Shown piece after piece: positions 18,044 to 25,730 of a stretch of DNA of 64,000 nt. Position 1 is the stretch's first letter. The number at the start of each line of letters is the position of its first letter. The translations under genes and the position numbers were made by a program. Under the pieces are notes generated by a model that was not told the DNA's origin, searched no databases, and saw only the letters and a list, made by a program, of their open reading frames with translations. The stretch comes from a candidate division WOR-1 bacterium RIFOXYB2_FULL_46_45 (GTDB lineage Bacteria; Margulisbacteria; WOR-1; XYC2-FULL-46-14). Location of the stretch: the NCBI GenBank assembly GCA_001771585.1, contig MEUE01000001.1, positions 372,001 through 436,000 on the forward strand, given 5' to 3'.

Positions 18044-18876
18044 AACGCCTCCGGGACCCCTTTTATTTTATCGTAGCTAAAAACCGGTCCGTCCTGACAG
18101 CAGTATAAACCGTTGATCTGGCAGTGTCCGCACTTTCCCAGCCCGCATTTCATGTTGCGCTCCAGTGAAACCAAAATTTGCCTCTCCGGAATCTGTTTTT
18201 TCAGAAGCTCGGCAATGACAAATTTATACATGACCGGAGGGCCGACTATCACCGCAAAGGTCCTCTCCGGCTCAAGTGTGACCCCCGGAATAAGGGAAGT
18301 GATCATACCGACATTCCCCTTCCAATCGGGGTCGGCCCGGTCAACCGTACAGCTAAAATTAACATCCAGCCGCTTGGTCCACTCCGCCACCTCGTCGCCA
18401 AAAAGCATATTTTGCGGAGTGCGGCAGCCCAAAAGGATCGAAACTTTCCCAAAATCGCGGCGATTGTCTATCACAAAATTTATCAGCGAACGCAAAGGAA
18501 CAATCCCCAGCCCCGCCGCGACAAAGACCAGATCGTTCCCTTCCAAAATCCTGACCGGAAAACCTTTTCCAAACGGTCCGCGGATGCCGATCTCGTCCCC
18601 TTCTTTCAATTGATGCAAAGCGGAAGTAAACCTTCCCACTTTGCGGACAACCATCTCAAAAGACCCCAACTTGGTCGGAGAAGAAGAGACCGAGATCGGC
18701 GCTTCGCCGACCCCCAGGATCGAAACCTCCACAAACTGCCCCGGATCATGGTCCAGACTGTCGCCTCCGGGAAGCTCGATCTCAAAAAACTTCTCCAGGT
18801 CGGTTAAGGTCGTCACTTTGATTATTTTGCTTTTCTTTATTTCGTATTTTGAGTCTTTTAATAAAAGTTTTTTCAT
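18040..18876 (-). CDS. hydG: Hydrogenase gamma subunit, FAD/NAD(P)-binding
   Basis: Ferredoxin-NADP reductase-like subunit that passes electrons from the clusters to NAD(P). FAD-binding barrel with PISVSSSPT, nucleotide fold with FVAAGLGIVPLRSLI, and a C-terminal [2Fe-2S] motif CGLGKCGHCQINGLYCC. 278 aa. Starts directly after hydB stops and overlaps hydD by 4 bases. Resembles PyrK/SulFG gamma subunits; the operon context settles the hydrogenase role. Confidence 0.92.
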   Translation of the reverse strand: MKKLLLKDSKYEIKKSKIIKVTTLTDLEKFFEIELPGGDSLDHDPGQFVEVSILGVGEAPISVSSSPTKLGSFEMVVRKVGRFTSALHQLKEGDEIGIRGPFGKGFPVRILEGNDLVFVAAGLGIVPLRSLINFVIDNRRDFGKVSILLGCRTPQNMLFGDEVAEWTKRLDVNFSCTVDRADPDWKGNVGMITSLIPGVTLEPERTFAVIVGPPVMYKFVIAELLKKQIPERQILVSLERNMKCGLGKCGHCQINGLYCCQDGPVFSYDKIKGVPEAL

Positions 18877-19956
18877 TTATACTTTTCCGGCCTCCGGGTT
18901 TTCCATCCCCTGCTCTTTGATCAGACTGTTTAGCGTCTCTTTTAAATTGATACAAGCCATGCAGGTGCGGGAACAACGGCCGCAACCGGTGCAAAAGAAG
19001 CGTGAAAACTTGGCAATCGGATATTTAAACTTCCGATAGTACCGGTGCCGCTGTCTGGCGCCGCGCTCTTTTCTAAAAGATTCTCCCCCCGCCACTTTGG
19101 CAAAGGACTCGTTCTGGCAGGAATCCCATTGGCGGTAGCGGCGGCCGGTTTTCAAATCCAGGTTCGGTTCGTCGATCATATTAAAGCAATAACAGCTGGG
19201 GCAGACATTGGTGCAGTTCCCGCAGGCGACACAACGTTTATCCAAATCCTCCCAAACCTTGCTATTGTAAGCCCTGTCAAATAATTCCGGAATTTTTTCG
19301 TGCTCGATCGGAATCTCGTTTTTAGCGAATTCCCGGTTTTTTGCCTCCCTGACCCGCTGCAGATCCTCAAAATCTTTTTCTCCGGCCTTTCGCAACAAAT
19401 TGCTCTTTGCGACAAGCTCTTCTCCCGTGTTGGTATTGACATGGATCATAAAGCGGTCGCCCACATCGGTAAAAAAAAGATCGTAGCCTCCGTTGGGGCT
19501 ATGGTTGTGGACCAGGCGACAGGAAGCAAACCGGTCGCAGTAAAAATTACATTCATAGCCGATGATAGTGATCTGATTTTTGCGGATTAAATAATTTAAA
19601 TCCCGGGGACGTTCACTAAAAACCATGTTTAAGCATTGGATCCCAGCCAAATCGCAGGTGTGTACCCCGAAAAGAAGCATCTTCTCGTATTCCACCACCG
19701 GCTCCATGTCTTCCCCATTTGAAAGGTCATAGGTGGCGATATTTTCGTCCCTCGGCATAAAATATTTTTTTGGAGGAAGGATCGTCGGGATATAATCGAT
19801 TGAGATCTCCGAGCCGGACTTCACTTCTTCAAATGAAAACTGGCCGCACCCTTTGGCTACCGGAGCAACCACCTTTTGCTCTTTTACCAGGTCGGAAATA
19901 AAACCGTTAAAATCTTCTTTCTTTAAGACAACGTACTGCGATAAATTATACAGCAT
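18877..19956 (-). CDS. hydB: Hydrogenase beta subunit, 2x[4Fe-4S]
   Basis: Iron-sulfur subunit of group 3b hydrogenase, related to anaerobic sulfite reductase subunit A; with HydG it may reduce sulfur or polysulfide. Two cluster motifs are visible: CVACGNCTNVCPSCYC (around 245) and CTGCGRCSRTCMAC (near 325). An earlier region has GYECNFYCDRFASC. 359 aa. First gene of the hyd operon, with a TATAAA box 5 bases before its ATG, so transcription appears leaderless. Confidence 0.92.
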   Translation of the reverse strand: MLYNLSQYVVLKKEDFNGFISDLVKEQKVVAPVAKGCGQFSFEEVKSGSEISIDYIPTILPPKKYFMPRDENIATYDLSNGEDMEPVVEYEKMLLFGVHTCDLAGIQCLNMVFSERPRDLNYLIRKNQITIIGYECNFYCDRFASCRLVHNHSPNGGYDLFFTDVGDRFMIHVNTNTGEELVAKSNLLRKAGEKDFEDLQRVREAKNREFAKNEIPIEHEKIPELFDRAYNSKVWEDLDKRCVACGNCTNVCPSCYCFNMIDEPNLDLKTGRRYRQWDSCQNESFAKVAGGESFRKERGARQRHRYYRKFKYPIAKFSRFFCTGCGRCSRTCMACINLKETLNSLIKEQGMENPEAGKV

Positions 19957-19961
19957 AGCAC

Positions 19962-19967
19962 TTTATA
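19962..19967 (-). promoter_or_regulatory. -10 box of the hydBGDA operon, leaderless type
   Basis: TATAAA on the minus strand, 5 bases before the hydB ATG, in the 23-base gap after mogA. No Shine-Dalgarno. It suggests the hydrogenase operon has its own promoter in addition to any readthrough from the molybdenum genes. Confidence 0.55.
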
Positions 19968-19979
19968 CTAGCAAATTGA

Positions 19980-20453
19980 TTATCCACATTCAATACTCCC
20001 CTTTTCCAACACTTCCAAAGCATGCGGAATAACCGGCAGGACAATGTTTAAGCACTCTTTAACCGCCCTGGGACTGCCTGGAAGATTAATGATTAAAGTT
20101 TTTCCGCGGGAGCCGGCAATGGCGCGGGAGAGCATCGCGCGGTCTTTTATTTTATAGGATTCAAAACGGATCGCCTCCGCTATGCCGGGAATTTCGCGGT
20201 CAATTACCGCTTTAGTCGCTTCGGGGGTTACATCCCGAGGAGAAAGGCCGGTCCCTCCGGTGGTTAAAACCAAATCGCAGGATTTTTGATCGACAAAGTC
20301 TTTGATTTTTTCTGAAATTTCTTTCTGCTCATCGGGAACGACGGCATACTCATATGATTCGGCCTTAACAATCCGCCTAATCGCCGGACCGCTCAAATCT
20401 TCCCGTTCACCTTTTGATCCTTTATCAGAAACGGTTATAATGCCCATTTTCAT
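19980..20453 (-). CDS. mogA: Molybdopterin adenylyltransferase (MogA/MoaB family)
   Basis: Adenylylates molybdopterin before metal insertion. MGIITVSDKGSKGEREDLSGPAI at the start and LVLTTGGTGLSPRDVTPEAT, the family's TTGGTG motif, are present, with LINLPGSPRAVKECL near the end. 157 aa is normal. ATGA overlap with the MOSC gene upstream. MogA and MoaB cannot be told apart by motif alone; the neighbouring moeA makes the MogA role likely. Confidence 0.9.
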   Translation of the reverse strand: MKMGIITVSDKGSKGEREDLSGPAIRRIVKAESYEYAVVPDEQKEISEKIKDFVDQKSCDLVLTTGGTGLSPRDVTPEATKAVIDREIPGIAEAIRFESYKIKDRAMLSRAIAGSRGKTLIINLPGSPRAVKECLNIVLPVIPHALEVLEKGSIECG

Positions 20454-20872
20454 AAAATTATTTCATCTCCCGCTTTAATAATTCCGCCTTTGATCACTTT
20501 GGCAAAGACCCCTTCGCGCGGCATAATGCAGTCTCCGGCCAAATAATAGATCTGGCAGCGCGCCGGGCACTCTTTGCCGATTTTTGAGATCTCAAGTTCA
20601 GCTTCTCCGATTTTAATTTTTTTTCCGACGGACAAAGAAAGTAAATCTATCCCTTCCGTCACGACATTCTCCCCAAAAGCTCCCGGAAGAAGAGTTAGTC
20701 CCTTCTCTCTCATCTTTTGGATACTCTCTTCCGCCAAAAGACTGACTTGGCGTTCCCCGCCCTTGGCATGAAAATCCCCTTCAACTCCAAGGTTTTCTAT
20801 CAAATTAATACTTTGGATCTCTGACTTTTGACCTTTGACTTTACTTACGCAGGTGTTTTTAACTTTTGGCAT
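20450..20872 (-). CDS. MOSC domain protein
   Basis: MOSC domains handle the sulfide or persulfide of molybdenum cofactor. Visible landmarks: GVEGDFHAKGGERQVSLL, GAFGENVVTEGIDL, and the conserved Cys in GKECPARCQIYY. 140 aa is the stand-alone form usual within Moco operons. Residues about 10-18 (KVKGQKSEI) derive from a dispersed repeat. Overlaps moaC by 28 bases and mogA by 4. The exact substrate is unknown. Confidence 0.88.
   Translation of the reverse strand: MPKVKNTCVSKVKGQKSEIQSINLIENLGVEGDFHAKGGERQVSLLAEESIQKMREKGLTLLPGAFGENVVTEGIDLLSLSVGKKIKIGEAELEISKIGKECPARCQIYYLAGDCIMPREGVFAKVIKGGIIKAGDEIIL
20821..20843. repeat. Dispersed repeat inside the MOSC gene
   Basis: On the coding strand GTAAAGTCAAAGGTCAAAAG reads KVKGQKSE, with internal TCAAA(A)G periodicity. 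It lies near the N-terminus before the conserved block, where MOSC proteins vary. Confidence 0.65.
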
Positions 20873-21303
20873 AATTTTATTTCTCCTATTCTCATCTTTT
20901 TATCAACCGCCTTGCACATGTCGTAAATTGTTAAAAGAGCAACGGAAACAGCAGTTAAGGCCTCCATCTCCACTCCGGTTTTACCGGTGCACTCGACTCT
21001 GGAAGTTATCTTAACCTGATTGTGAAAAGTTTCACAATCTACTTCGATATTATTTAAAAGCAAAGGATGGCACAACGGGATCAGATCTCCGGTTTTTTTG
21101 GCCGCCTGGATCCCGGCAATCCTGGCTACCGCCAAAACATCCCCTTTTTTCATTTTATTATCTTTAATCAGTTTAATGGTCTCTTTTGCCAGAAAAATGG
21201 AACCTTTCGCAACCGCGGTTCTTTTTAAATCCGGCTTATCCCCGACATCAACCATCTTTGCTTTGCCTTTGCCGTCAATATGTGAAAAATTTTTAGCCGC
21301 CAA
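20845..21303 (-). CDS. moaC: Cyclic pyranopterin monophosphate synthase
   Basis: With MoaA makes cPMP from GTP, first stage of Moco synthesis. FSHIDGKGKAKMVDVGDK, KKTGDLIPLCHPL and TGKTGVEMEALTAVSVALLTIYDMCKAVDK are the family blocks with catalytic Lys and Asp. 152 aa, complete. Overlaps moaA by 11 bases. A perfect Rex-operator-like inverted repeat falls within its coding sequence (21020-21037). Confidence 0.96.
   Translation of the reverse strand: MAAKNFSHIDGKGKAKMVDVGDKPDLKRTAVAKGSIFLAKETIKLIKDNKMKKGDVLAVARIAGIQAAKKTGDLIPLCHPLLLNNIEVDCETFHNQVKITSRVECTGKTGVEMEALTAVSVALLTIYDMCKAVDKKMRIGEIKLCQKLKTPA
21020..21037. promoter_or_regulatory. Rex-operator-like inverted repeat inside moaC
   Basis: TTGTGA-N6-TCACAA with one more symmetric base pair outside on each side. 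It matches the arms of the two Rex operators at 35.7-35.8 kb but sits inside coding sequence. It could be an internal Rex site, or chance in codons for CETFHNQ. Confidence 0.35.
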
Positions 21304-22093
21304 TTTGGATCATCTCCCTTTTCAAAGATTTATCTCCCTTTTCGGGCTTATTTTCGATAACTTGCCTAAAAGCCCGCTCAATCCCAACCGTACGCACATC
21401 AACCTCGTAATCGGAAAACAAACACGAACGGAGTTTGCCGTCCGCCGTCAAGCGCACGCGGTTGCAAATAGAACAATTCCCCCCCTCGCCTCCTTCCACT
21501 CCGTAGTAATCACCGCTCTTCAAATCCATCTTTTTAACAAAACGGATCTTCATCTTATTTTCATCCGCGAATTTTTTCAGGTTGTCTTTTTCGTCGTCGT
21601 TAAACCCGTCGACAATCACCGCGTTAAGTTTTGTTTTTTCAAAACCGGCCTCGCGGGCGGACTTTATTCCGGCCAAAGCATCGGCAAGCTCCCCTCCGCG
21701 AGTAATCTTATTATATCTTTCTTTATTTAGTGAATCTAAGCTGATATTTAAGCGGGATAATCCCGCCGCTTTTAATTGTTTCGCGAATTGAGGCAAAAGC
21801 AAACCGTTGGTGGTCATCGCCAGAGTCTTGACCCCGTCTATTTGGGCCAGCATTTTAACCAGATCAATAATGCCGCGACGGACCAGCGGCTCCCCCCCGG
21901 TTAAGCGGAATTTATAAAAACCGAGCGAAACCGCGACTTTAACAATTTCCACAATTTCTTCGAAGTTTAATATCTCTTCGTGTTTTTTTAATTTAATCCC
22001 TTCTTCCGGCATGCAATAAGTACAGCGCAGGTTGCAGAGATCGGTCACCGCAATGCGCAGATAATAAATATCCCTATTATATTGGTCTAACAT
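21293..22093 (-). CDS. moaA: GTP 3',8-cyclase, shortened
   Basis: Radical SAM enzyme that cyclises GTP. N-terminal cluster CNLRCTYC, GGEPLVRRG SAM-binding motif, C-terminal cluster CSICNRVRLTADGKLRSC and a terminal GG are all present, so function is likely kept. At 266 aa it is about 60 residues below the usual 320-330. The loss lies between IRFVKKMDL and NCSICN, where other MoaA proteins have an extra alpha/beta stretch. No second frame encodes the missing part. Overlaps moeA by 17 bases and moaC by 11. Confidence 0.93.
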   Translation of the reverse strand: MLDQYNRDIYYLRIAVTDLCNLRCTYCMPEEGIKLKKHEEILNFEEIVEIVKVAVSLGFYKFRLTGGEPLVRRGIIDLVKMLAQIDGVKTLAMTTNGLLLPQFAKQLKAAGLSRLNISLDSLNKERYNKITRGGELADALAGIKSAREAGFEKTKLNAVIVDGFNDDEKDNLKKFADENKMKIRFVKKMDLKSGDYYGVEGGEGGNCSICNRVRLTADGKLRSCLFSDYEVDVRTVGIERAFRQVIENKPEKGDKSLKREMIQIGG

Positions 22094-23246
22094 TGACAGT
22101 CTCCCCGTTTTTTAAAAATTTAATCCCTTTTTTAACGCGCATCAAGGCATTGCAACTGGCAAGAGAAAAAAGATGGCCGGATCCATGGAATTTTAAGGGA
22201 ACGGCATATCCGGCCAAAAGACCAACCGGATAATATAGTTCGCGCTCCGCATTTTTGCGTTCAAAATCTCCGGTCAATACGGCATCAATATATTTATTCC
22301 CTTCCTTTCGATTGGTCAAACCATTGATCAAAGAAGTTACAAACAGCTCAAAAGACACAAAAACAGAAACCGGATTCCCCGGCAAGCCAAAAACATATTT
22401 GTCGCCTTTTACTCCAAAGGTGGTTGGTTTGCCCGGTTGGATTGCCACCCTATCAAATAAAATATCGACTCCGCACTCATTCAGCGCCTTTGAAACAAAA
22501 TCATAATCGCCGACCGACACTCCCCCGCTCAAAATCACAATATCGGCCGTCTTTAGCGCTTTTTCAATCATTTCCTTTGTTGTCAAAAAATCATCCGGAG
22601 CAATTCCAAAATAATTTATTTCTGTGCCGAAACGTTTAAGCAAGAATAAAAGCATTGTGCCATTGCTGTTGCGGATTTGACCGGCTGCCGGTTTTTGTGA
22701 AGGTTCAACCAATTCCGAACCAGTTGAAATCACCGCGACTTTGGGCCGGCGGTAAACCTTGACGCTTGTTTTGCCGACCGTCGCCAGCATCGCCCCCTCC
22801 TGCGGCCGTATTTTGGTCCCCTTATCAAGTACCAGCTCCCCCTTCTTAACATCTTCCCCCCGCAAAGATACGTTTAGTTTTTTCTCGAGAGCCGTAATCT
22901 TTAAGCCGTCGGCCGTTAGCTTTGTATTCTCGACTTTGACAACTTTATCCGTACCTATAGGCAGCATCGCTCCTGTCATAATCCTGGCGCATTGGCCAAA
23001 TTTAATTTTCTTCTTTGGCACATAGCCCGCCGGAATATCCTCGATAATCTCAAAGACTTTAGAAAGATCCTTTGAATTTACGGCAAACCCGTCCATGGCA
23101 GAGCGATTGAAGGCGGGAATATCAATATCCGAATAAACTTTTTCGGCTAAAACTCGACCGAGTGAATCGACAAGATTAATCTCTTCAATCCCCAGCGGCC
23201 TGGCCCGCTCCAATATTATTTTTAGCGCTTTCTCCGGTTTTATCAT
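22077..23246 (-). CDS. moeA: Molybdopterin molybdenumtransferase
   Basis: Inserts molybdate or tungstate into adenylated molybdopterin. Blocks seen: LVDSLGRVLAEKVYSDIDIPAFNRSAMDG split here as the typical N-terminus, ISTGSELVEP, NSNGTMLL, ILSGGVSVGDYDF and FGLPGNPVSVFVSFE. 389 aa is normal. Its ATG overlaps the tupC stop (TGATG), tying metal uptake and insertion into one transcript. Confidence 0.95.
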   Translation of the reverse strand: MIKPEKALKIILERARPLGIEEINLVDSLGRVLAEKVYSDIDIPAFNRSAMDGFAVNSKDLSKVFEIIEDIPAGYVPKKKIKFGQCARIMTGAMLPIGTDKVVKVENTKLTADGLKITALEKKLNVSLRGEDVKKGELVLDKGTKIRPQEGAMLATVGKTSVKVYRRPKVAVISTGSELVEPSQKPAAGQIRNSNGTMLLFLLKRFGTEINYFGIAPDDFLTTKEMIEKALKTADIVILSGGVSVGDYDFVSKALNECGVDILFDRVAIQPGKPTTFGVKGDKYVFGLPGNPVSVFVSFELFVTSLINGLTNRKEGNKYIDAVLTGDFERKNAERELYYPVGLLAGYAVPLKFHGSGHLFSLASCNALMRVKKGIKFLKNGETVNVRPI

Positions 23247-24145
23247 CAGTATACCTCCACCGCCGTGGCCTTAAAAATCAGGAATATTTTCCGCCCCTTT
23301 GCGATATTCAGCGCTTCAACCGAAGCTCGGGTTACAACCGCGCGAAAAACTTCTCCGGCATCTATTGTAACGCTGTAAGACAATCCTTCGGGAACAACAT
23401 CCAAAACCACTCCCTCCAGAGAATTGCGCGCGCTGGTCCCATGCAGCGGTTCGGAAGATAAAATTATGTCTTCCGGATGGACAATTGCCCAGGCGGAATC
23501 CTGATTTGAAGCCGCAACCTCAAAATTAATTTTTTGATTCTTAAAAACCGAACCGGCAATGCTCCCGCGAAAAATATTCTCTATCCCCAAAAAAGACGCA
23601 ACTTCTTGCCCGGCCGGCCTTTGCAAAACATCTTCCGGCCTCCCCTCCTGGACAATTTTCCAGTCGATCATAATCATTAATACATCCGCTACCGCCAGTG
23701 CTTCGGCCTTATTGTGGGTGACCCAAACGGCGCTTATCCCTTTTTCGGAAATTATCCCTTTTAATTCCTGCCTTAACGCCAATTGCGACGGCAAATCGAG
23801 ATTAGCGAACGGTTCGTCCAAAAGCAGGGTTTTTGGTTCAAGCACCAAGGCCCGGGCCAAAGCGGCCTTTTGCGCTTCTCCGCCGGACAAAGTAATTGCC
23901 CTTCTATCTTTAAGCGGGGTTATCTTTAATTTTTCCAGCCAGAACATAACTTTCTTTTCAATATCGGAAGCTTTGCGAAAACGCAGCCCCAATGCCACAT
24001 TTTCAAATACGGTTAAATCAAAAAGAAGCGGCTCTTGGAAGACCATCGCCATGGCCGGATTAATTTCCCCGCTTTCAAGTCCCATCAAACGGCGAAGATA
24101 AGTGCTCTTCCCCGCTCCATTTGGACCAAGCAGCGCCTTGATCAT
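23246..24145 (-). CDS. tupC: Tungstate/molybdate ABC transporter ATPase
   Basis: Energises uptake through TupB. Walker A GPNGAGKST, Q-loop VFQEPLLF, signature LSGGEAQKAALARAL, Walker B TLLLDEPFANLD and H-loop VWVTHN are intact; a C-terminal MOP/TOBE-like oxyanion domain (about 220-299) follows. The start at 24145 overlaps the tupB stop (ATGA) and leaves only 4 residues before the Walker A strand, where most ABC ATPases have about 25-30. An upstream in-frame extension inside tupB ends in KGEKIM but has no homology further up. 299 aa. Confidence 0.9.
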   Translation of the reverse strand: MIKALLGPNGAGKSTYLRRLMGLESGEINPAMAMVFQEPLLFDLTVFENVALGLRFRKASDIEKKVMFWLEKLKITPLKDRRAITLSGGEAQKAALARALVLEPKTLLLDEPFANLDLPSQLALRQELKGIISEKGISAVWVTHNKAEALAVADVLMIMIDWKIVQEGRPEDVLQRPAGQEVASFLGIENIFRGSIAGSVFKNQKINFEVAASNQDSAWAIVHPEDIILSSEPLHGTSARNSLEGVVLDVVPEGLSYSVTIDAGEVFRAVVTRASVEALNIAKGRKIFLIFKATAVEVY

Positions 24146-24798
24146 GATTTTTTCACCTTTTGCTGGATCAGCGTCAAACCAAAATTTACGGAAAAAGACA
24201 AGACCAGCAAAATTCCTCCCAAAATCAGGGCAAAATTGATATTCCCCTTTTGTGCCTCCAAAACGATCGCGGTCGTCATCACCCTGGTCTCCCCCCTTAT
24301 ATTTCCTCCCACCATCATCACCGCCCCGACTTCGGAAATTATTCCGCCAAAGCCGGCCATCACCGCCGCCAAAAGAGAAAGGCGGGTCTCCCTGATCAAA
24401 AGCCAAAGTAAATTCCATCCGGAAGCCCCCAGCGCCTTGGCCTGCCAAATCATTTTTTGCGGCACTTGCTGGATAGTTGCCAGGGTTAACCCTGCAATAA
24501 TCGGAGTGGCGAGAATTACCTGGGCAATAATCATCGCGATCGGCGAATAAATCCATTCAAGAAACCCGAGCGGTCCGGCTCTCCACAACACAATCATAAC
24601 CAGAAGGCCGACCACCACCGGCGGCAGGCCCATTCCGGTATTTATTAATCCGATTAAAATCTTTCTTCCGGGAAACTCCCTTAGGGCAACGAAGAAGCCC
24701 AAACTTATTCCGATAATAACCGAAATAAGCAAAGCGCTCCCCGAAACCCTAAGGGTTAAAAGAATAATCGCAATGATATCTGAAAAATTATTTTGCAT
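24142..24798 (-). CDS. tupB: Tungstate ABC transporter permease
   Basis: Integral membrane channel of the TupABC importer, about five or six helices. GMGLPPVVVGLLV and the EAA-like loop AKALGASGWNLLWLLIRE contact the ATPase. 218 aa from the ATG at 24798 (MQNNFSDII), which overlaps the tupA stop by 11 bases; a longer frame reading into tupA is not needed. Pairing with a TupA-type binding protein favours tungstate over molybdate. Confidence 0.92.
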   Translation of the reverse strand: MQNNFSDIIAIILLTLRVSGSALLISVIIGISLGFFVALREFPGRKILIGLINTGMGLPPVVVGLLVMIVLWRAGPLGFLEWIYSPIAMIIAQVILATPIIAGLTLATIQQVPQKMIWQAKALGASGWNLLWLLIRETRLSLLAAVMAGFGGIISEVGAVMMVGGNIRGETRVMTTAIVLEAQKGNINFALILGGILLVLSFSVNFGLTLIQQKVKKS

Positions 24799-25594
24799 CA
24801 GGGAAAAACAGAACCCCTCCAAACTTTTCTTTGCCGAATTCTGCAATAACTTTCTGAGTAGAAGCGGAAACGATAAAGCCCGAAAAGGCTTTTCCGCCCT
24901 CCGCATTTACTTTGGAGAATTTTGCCGGATTGACCTCAATCACATGGTAAGGATTAAGCAAAACCTTGTCCCCTTCCGACAGGATAACCAGTCTAACCTT
25001 GTCCTTAAAGCTCAAATAGGTCGCTCGGTCGGATAAAGTATAGGCCCTCTTTTGGCTTGCGATCATAAGGGTTGTTCCCATCCCCTGGCCCGATTCCAAA
25101 TACCACAAGTTGGACAAAACCGTTCCGGCCGGCCAAATTGACAGTTCTTTTTTATGCGTGCCGGACTTGTCCCCGCGGGAAACAAAAAGAACGCCGGAAG
25201 AGGCAATTTTTCCAAAAGCCGCTTTGGCGCTCTTAAACGATCCGACCCCGGCCGGATCGTTTGGGGGACCGAGCAAGACAAAATCATTGTGCATTACCGG
25301 TTTGCGGTTTATGCCAAATCCTTCGGCCACCAACTTTTCTTCATCCTTTGGGGAATGGACCAACAAAACATCGGCCTCTCCTCTTTTGCCCATCTCCATT
25401 GCCATACCGGAGCCAACCCCGATGGTCTTAACCTTATACCCGCTCTGTTTTTCAAAAAGAGGGATTAAGACATCCAGGAGTCCCGAATCAACAGTGCTGG
25501 TCGTGGTGGCAAGGATTAAATTTTTAGAGGCCGAAATTGACGGGGCGGAAAACAGAAACAAAACCAATAATAGCCATGCAAAAAACCTTTTCAT
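24788..25594 (-). CDS. tupA: Tungstate-binding periplasmic protein
   Basis: Solute receptor of the TupABC importer. A Sec signal peptide covers about residues 1-22 (MKRFFAWLLLVLFLFSAPSISA). The TupA motif LATTTSTVDSGLLDVLIP, VGSGMAME and SRGDKSGTHKKE are present, the ligand-contacting TTTS and SGT elements. 268 aa. GGAGAG precedes the ATG. TupA proteins prefer tungstate strongly over molybdate, which fits the formate dehydrogenase encoded next to it. Confidence 0.93.
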   Translation of the reverse strand: MKRFFAWLLLVLFLFSAPSISASKNLILATTTSTVDSGLLDVLIPLFEKQSGYKVKTIGVGSGMAMEMGKRGEADVLLVHSPKDEEKLVAEGFGINRKPVMHNDFVLLGPPNDPAGVGSFKSAKAAFGKIASSGVLFVSRGDKSGTHKKELSIWPAGTVLSNLWYLESGQGMGTTLMIASQKRAYTLSDRATYLSFKDKVRLVILSEGDKVLLNPYHVIEVNPAKFSKVNAEGGKAFSGFIVSASTQKVIAEFGKEKFGGVLFFPDAK

Positions 25595-25645
25595 ATTCTC
25601 TCCTTTCCTAAATGGGAGGCCCGGAAGTTACCTTCCAAACCCTCG

Positions 25646-25715
25646 GATCTCCTCTGCCAATATTCGGGAGATCGCCGTCCCGACTATCCCGATGTAACAT
25701 CGGGATACGTCGGGA
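25646..25715. terminator. Two stem-loops between porin and tupA
   Basis: Stem 1: GATCTCC (25646-25652) with GGAGATC (25667-25673). Stem 2: TATCCCGATG (25685-25694) with CATCGGGATA (25698-25707), 3-base loop, extended by TCCCGAC/GTCGGGA outside. They lie downstream of the porin stop and before tupA. No clear U-run follows, so they may attenuate or protect the 3' end rather than stop transcription fully. Confidence 0.5.
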
Positions 25716-25730
25716 TCGAAGATTTATTTA

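Noticed and set aside
23246-24556. tupC read as a 436-aa protein with a long N-terminal extension
   Set aside because: The extra 137 residues are tupB read in another frame (Gly/Asp-rich, no homology). The start at 24145 overlaps the tupB stop.
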